Below are positions 22,034 to 23,263 of a stretch of DNA of 23,263 nucleotides, piece after piece (within the stretch, counting starts at the first letter, position 1; each line of letters opens with the position of its first letter). The notes under the pieces were generated by a model. That model was not told the DNA's origin and ran no database searches. It was given only the letters and a program-made list of their open reading frames with translations. Both the position numbers and the translations under genes were made by a program. Source of the DNA: a virus; IMG/VR virus record IMGVR_UViG_3300012928_001071, positions 1 through 23,263 of that record; one strand, given 5' to 3'.

Positions 22034-22042
22034 TTATCCACA
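22034..22042 (+). other. DnaA-box match
   Basis: TTATCCACA, an exact match to the strong E. coli DnaA box, directly after the stop of the preceding gene and inside the largest intergenic gap of the window. A single 9-mer can occur by chance in 23 kb of AT-rich DNA, and no second box is seen nearby. Confidence 0.25.
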
Positions 22043-22090
22043 GGTCAAATTACCCGCATAAACCTTGACGTTTTTAACCAATCTTTGTGG

Positions 22091-22119
22091 TTGACTTTTT
22101 TGGTACTAGAATATATTAT
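22091..22119 (+). promoter_or_regulatory. Sigma70-type promoter for the MoxR gene
   Basis: TTGACT (22091-22096), 17-bp spacer, TATTAT (22114-22119). A better -10, TATAAT at 22117-22122, would need a 20-bp spacer. Start falls near 22126-22129, with AGGAG at 22143-22147 before the ATG at 22157. A similar TTGAC-x-TTTTT block at 22065 precedes it. Confidence 0.55.
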
Positions 22120-22156
22120 AATACTATACAACAAGTTAATATAGGAGTACAAACAT

Positions 22157-23257
22157 ATGCCAAAAGCACAAGAAACAATAGGAACTAGACAAGTTAGCCC
22201 AAACAAGGCAAAGGCTAGTATCTTACACGCACTAAAAATTAAAAGACCAATATTTTTATGGGGAGGCCCAGGTATTGGTAAATCGGAAATTATACACCAA
22301 ATTGGTGATAACATGGATGCTCATGTTATTGATATTAGGTTAAGTTTATGGGAGCCTACAGATATTAAAGGTATCCCTTATTTCAATTCAAAAGAGAATA
22401 CAATGGATTGGGCTCAACCATCGGAACTTCCAGATGAGAAATTAGCAAAAAAACATAAGTGTATTATTTTGTTTTTAGATGAAATGAATTCCGCGGCACC
22501 TAGTGTACAAGCGGCGGCATATCAATTAATCTTAAACAGAAAAGTTGGTACATACAGCCTACCTGACAATGTTGTTATTATTGCGGCAGGTAATAGAGAG
22601 GCAGACAAAGGTGTAACTTACAGAATGCCTGCTCCGTTGGCAAATAGATTCATTCACTTGGAGATGAAAGTTGAATTTGATGACTGGTTTGAATGGGCGG
22701 TCGACAAAAGCATCCATAAAGATGTTTTAGGATATTTGACTTTCAGCAAAAAGGACTTATATGACTTTGATCCAAAGTCGCCGAGTCGTTCTTTTGCAAC
22801 TCCGAGATCCTGGTCATTTGTTAGTCAGTTGCTGACAGATGAATTGGACGAAAGCACAACTACTGACATGGTTAGTGGTGCAGTGGGCGAAGGACTAGCA
22901 GTTAAGTTCATGGCTCACAGAAAAGTGGCAAGTAAGTTGCCTAATCCATCAGAGATTTTAGATGGTAAAGTAGACACATTGAAATCTAAGGAAATTAGTG
23001 CTATGTACTCACTTACGGTTTCATTGTGTTATGAACTAAAAGACGCTTGTGATAAGAAAGATAAGAAATTTGACGACAAGGTCAATAAGTTTCTTAGATT
23101 TATGATGGACAATTTTGATACCGAACTTGTTGTAATGGGTATCAAACTTGCTCTAACGCAGTATCAATTACCTATTGATCCTGATAAGGTCAAGTGTTTT
23201 GATGAGTTCCACGAAAAATATGGCAAATATGTCACTGCCGCTCAATCAATCAAATAA
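22157..23257 (+). CDS. MoxR-family AAA+ ATPase
   Basis: 366 residues. Walker A GGPGIGKS (36-43), Walker B ILFLDEMN (D108, E109), sensor 1 AAGN (~143-146), and an arginine-finger ANRF (~163). LWEPTDIKGIP is the typical MoxR segment after the first helix. The C-terminal ~150 residues form the lid and a helical extension. MoxR ATPases usually work as chaperones with a von Willebrand A-domain partner, often encoded next door; the window ends too soon to see one. It is headed by its own promoter in a 124-bp gap. Confidence 0.9.
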   Translation: MPKAQETIGTRQVSPNKAKASILHALKIKRPIFLWGGPGIGKSEIIHQIGDNMDAHVIDIRLSLWEPTDIKGIPYFNSKENTMDWAQPSELPDEKLAKKHKCIILFLDEMNSAAPSVQAAAYQLILNRKVGTYSLPDNVVIIAAGNREADKGVTYRMPAPLANRFIHLEMKVEFDDWFEWAVDKSIHKDVLGYLTFSKKDLYDFDPKSPSRSFATPRSWSFVSQLLTDELDESTTTDMVSGAVGEGLAVKFMAHRKVASKLPNPSEILDGKVDTLKSKEISAMYSLTVSLCYELKDACDKKDKKFDDKVNKFLRFMMDNFDTELVVMGIKLALTQYQLPIDPDKVKCFDEFHEKYGKYVTAAQSIK

Positions 23258-23263
23258 AAGTGC

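Noticed and set aside
22076-22101. Rho-independent terminator (AACCA/TGGTT hairpin then six T)
   Set aside because: The stem is only 5 bp with two G-C pairs, three bases separate it from the T run, and it overlaps the -35 box of a promoter.
22117-22122. Perfect TATAAT as -10 box for MoxR
   Set aside because: The spacer to TTGACT would be 20 bp; TATTAT at 22114 with 17 bp is more plausible, though not certain.
1-23263. tRNA genes, CRISPR arrays, insertion sequences, attachment sites
   Set aside because: Gaps between genes are too short for tRNAs apart from a few under 125 bp, which show no cloverleaf. No spaced repeat array, transposase or terminal inverted repeats were seen.

Overview
This window looks like part of a T4-like (Straboviridae-related) marine myovirus genome. 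It carries a family B DNA polymerase (gp43), a gp45-type sliding clamp, a DexA-like exonuclease and a T4 RNase H-type 5'-nuclease. It also has the short conserved unknowns and the MoxR ATPase usual in T4-like phages of the open ocean. DNA is AT-rich (about one third GC by eye). All genes run on the + strand, gaps are tiny, and ATGA or TAATG stop/start overlaps are common. Low GC and the metabolic cargo suggest a phage of an AT-rich marine host such as SAR11/Pelagibacter; that host assignment is inference. No photosystem genes, tRNAs, CRISPR arrays or insertion sequences were seen.

Layout. 1-1968: truncated peroxiredoxin, a small unknown, GMP reductase and a small membrane protein. 1921-6025: replication block (polymerase, DexA-like exonuclease, clamp). 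The polymerase has its own promoter and a leader with two tandem RNA hairpins. 6046-10418: a TGT/DpdA-like transglycosylase, a MocA-type oxidoreductase, a zinc-type alcohol dehydrogenase-like protein, an unknown and a QueD-like T-fold protein. 10422-14270: membrane peptide, GT-B glycosyltransferase, ClpP, an MBD4-like DNA glycosylase, an unknown, MazG, a small helical protein, a purine phosphoribosyltransferase and a HIT protein. 14263-16335: 2OG-Fe(II) oxygenase, a 25-residue membrane peptide and two SGNH hydrolases. 16359-18261: a small unknown, FolE, a 35-residue membrane peptide and QueE. 18314-23257: T4-like conserved unknowns, a second 2OG-oxygenase-like protein, RNase H and a MoxR ATPase.

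How it fits together. FolE, the QueD-like protein and QueE are steps of the 7-deazaguanine (preQ0) pathway. The TGT-like protein is the kind of enzyme that inserts such bases into DNA (DpdA) or tRNA. QueC is not in the window. GMP reductase, a Gpt/Hpt-like phosphoribosyltransferase and MazG point to remodelling of the purine pool. Sigma70-type promoters with consensus or near-consensus -35 boxes and exactly 17-bp spacers recur ahead of gene blocks. Three of them sit at an identical distance (21 nt from the end of the -10 box to the ATG), and one places the predicted transcript start on the ATG itself.
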